Source: Altererythrobacter sp. (GTDB lineage Bacteria; Pseudomonadota; Alphaproteobacteria; Sphingomonadales; Sphingomonadaceae). Taken from it: 64,000 bases of DNA. A program made the position numbers and the translations under genes. This document shows positions 63,828 to 64,000 of this stretch, one piece after another. The DNA lies in contig JAFKFN010000008.1 of assembly GCA_017308255.1 (NCBI GenBank), positions 1 to 64,000 on the forward strand, read 5' to 3'. The notes beneath the pieces are model-generated. The model saw only the letters and a list, made by a program, of their open reading frames with translations. It searched no databases and was not told where the DNA came from. The first letter of the stretch is position 1. Each line of letters begins with the position of its first letter.

Positions 63828-64000
63828 CGAGTTGGCCCTTGGTCGAGGGGATCGCTCCCTGCTTCCTCGAGTCGAGCTCCACCGCCTGGCGCATCGCGCG
63901 GGCGAAGCCCTTGTAGATCGCTTCGCACACGTGATGGTTGTTCTGACCGTAAAGCAGCTGGACGTGCAGCGTGATCCCCGCCGCCTGGGCCACCGAATGG
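63820..64000 (-). CDS. hisB: Imidazoleglycerol-phosphate dehydratase, C-terminal part
   Basis: The last 59 residues of the gene lie in the window; the rest is beyond the edge. [20 protein letters not shown] with the double His and Glu metal ligands, then [20 protein letters not shown] and PSTKGQLGG at the end, are typical of monofunctional HisB. Its stop overlaps the hisH GTG. Confidence 0.93.
   Translation of the reverse strand, partial: HSVAQAAGITLHVQLLYGQNNHHVCEAIYKGFARAMRQAVELDSRKQGAIPSTKGQLGG

Overview
The window reads as chromosomal DNA of a high-GC alphaproteobacterium, most likely a member of the Sphingomonadales. I infer this from the tol-pal order (ybgC-tolQ-tolR-tolA-tolB-pal), a single long RelA/SpoT homologue, abundant TonB/NodT-type envelope genes, and a dispersed hairpin repeat (CGTCATTGCGAGCG...) between many genes. 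Strand use is mixed, genes are tightly packed, and many neighbours overlap by 1-8 bases. I saw no tRNA, rRNA, CRISPR array, insertion sequence or prophage.

Layout. (1) 76-5616: a Rrf2/NsrR-like Fe-S regulator faces a nine-gene operon across a 23-bp dyad that overlaps a TTGACA box. The operon encodes a heme-copper-oxidase-like membrane protein, three DUF2249 domains in two genes, a MIP18/SufT-like protein, a c-type cytochrome lipoprotein, an FmdE-like protein, a NifU-like scaffold and two unknown small proteins. It looks like an uncharacterised NO-stress or Fe-S module. (2) 5712-12268: a TetR regulator with a perfect 8-2-8 palindrome and a complete RND tripartite efflux pump. (3) 12394-20670: stress and redox genes, namely two Dps-type ferritins, a membrane PQQ dehydrogenase, a clade-3-like catalase, a CDF transporter, an FMN reductase and an SDR. 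(4) 21279-26392: an archaic (Csu-type) chaperone-usher pilus operon in which an apparent one-base frameshift fuses usher and tip subunit. (5) 26770-36021: ten tightly coupled genes joining a caa3-type cytochrome oxidase to a lanthanide-type PQQ alcohol dehydrogenase (XoxF-like) with its cytochrome, beta-propeller and periplasmic binding protein. A TonB receptor with a very acidic insert (36120-38465) lies convergent to it.

(6) 38550-54300: mixed housekeeping genes. They include RelA/SpoT, a CHAP protein, a MerC-like protein, an M1 peptidase, a RelE/HigB-XRE toxin-antitoxin locus whose toxin is frameshifted, hemF, pdeM, infC with a probable AUA start, a PLP-dependent sulfur amino acid enzyme and a J-domain protein. 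(7) 54333-58773: tol-pal. (8) 58867-64000: hinT and histidine genes (hisE, F, A, H, B), with an SDR and a GH130 enzyme between hisH and hisA.

The most notable observations are the caa3-XoxF super-operon, whose oxidase subunit I lacks both the D-channel glutamate and the K-channel lysine; the NsrR-like DUF2249/Fe-S operon; two single-base frameshifts; the non-AUG infC start; and the hairpin repeat, which favours gaps between convergent genes. All functional statements are by-eye family recognition. No searches were run.
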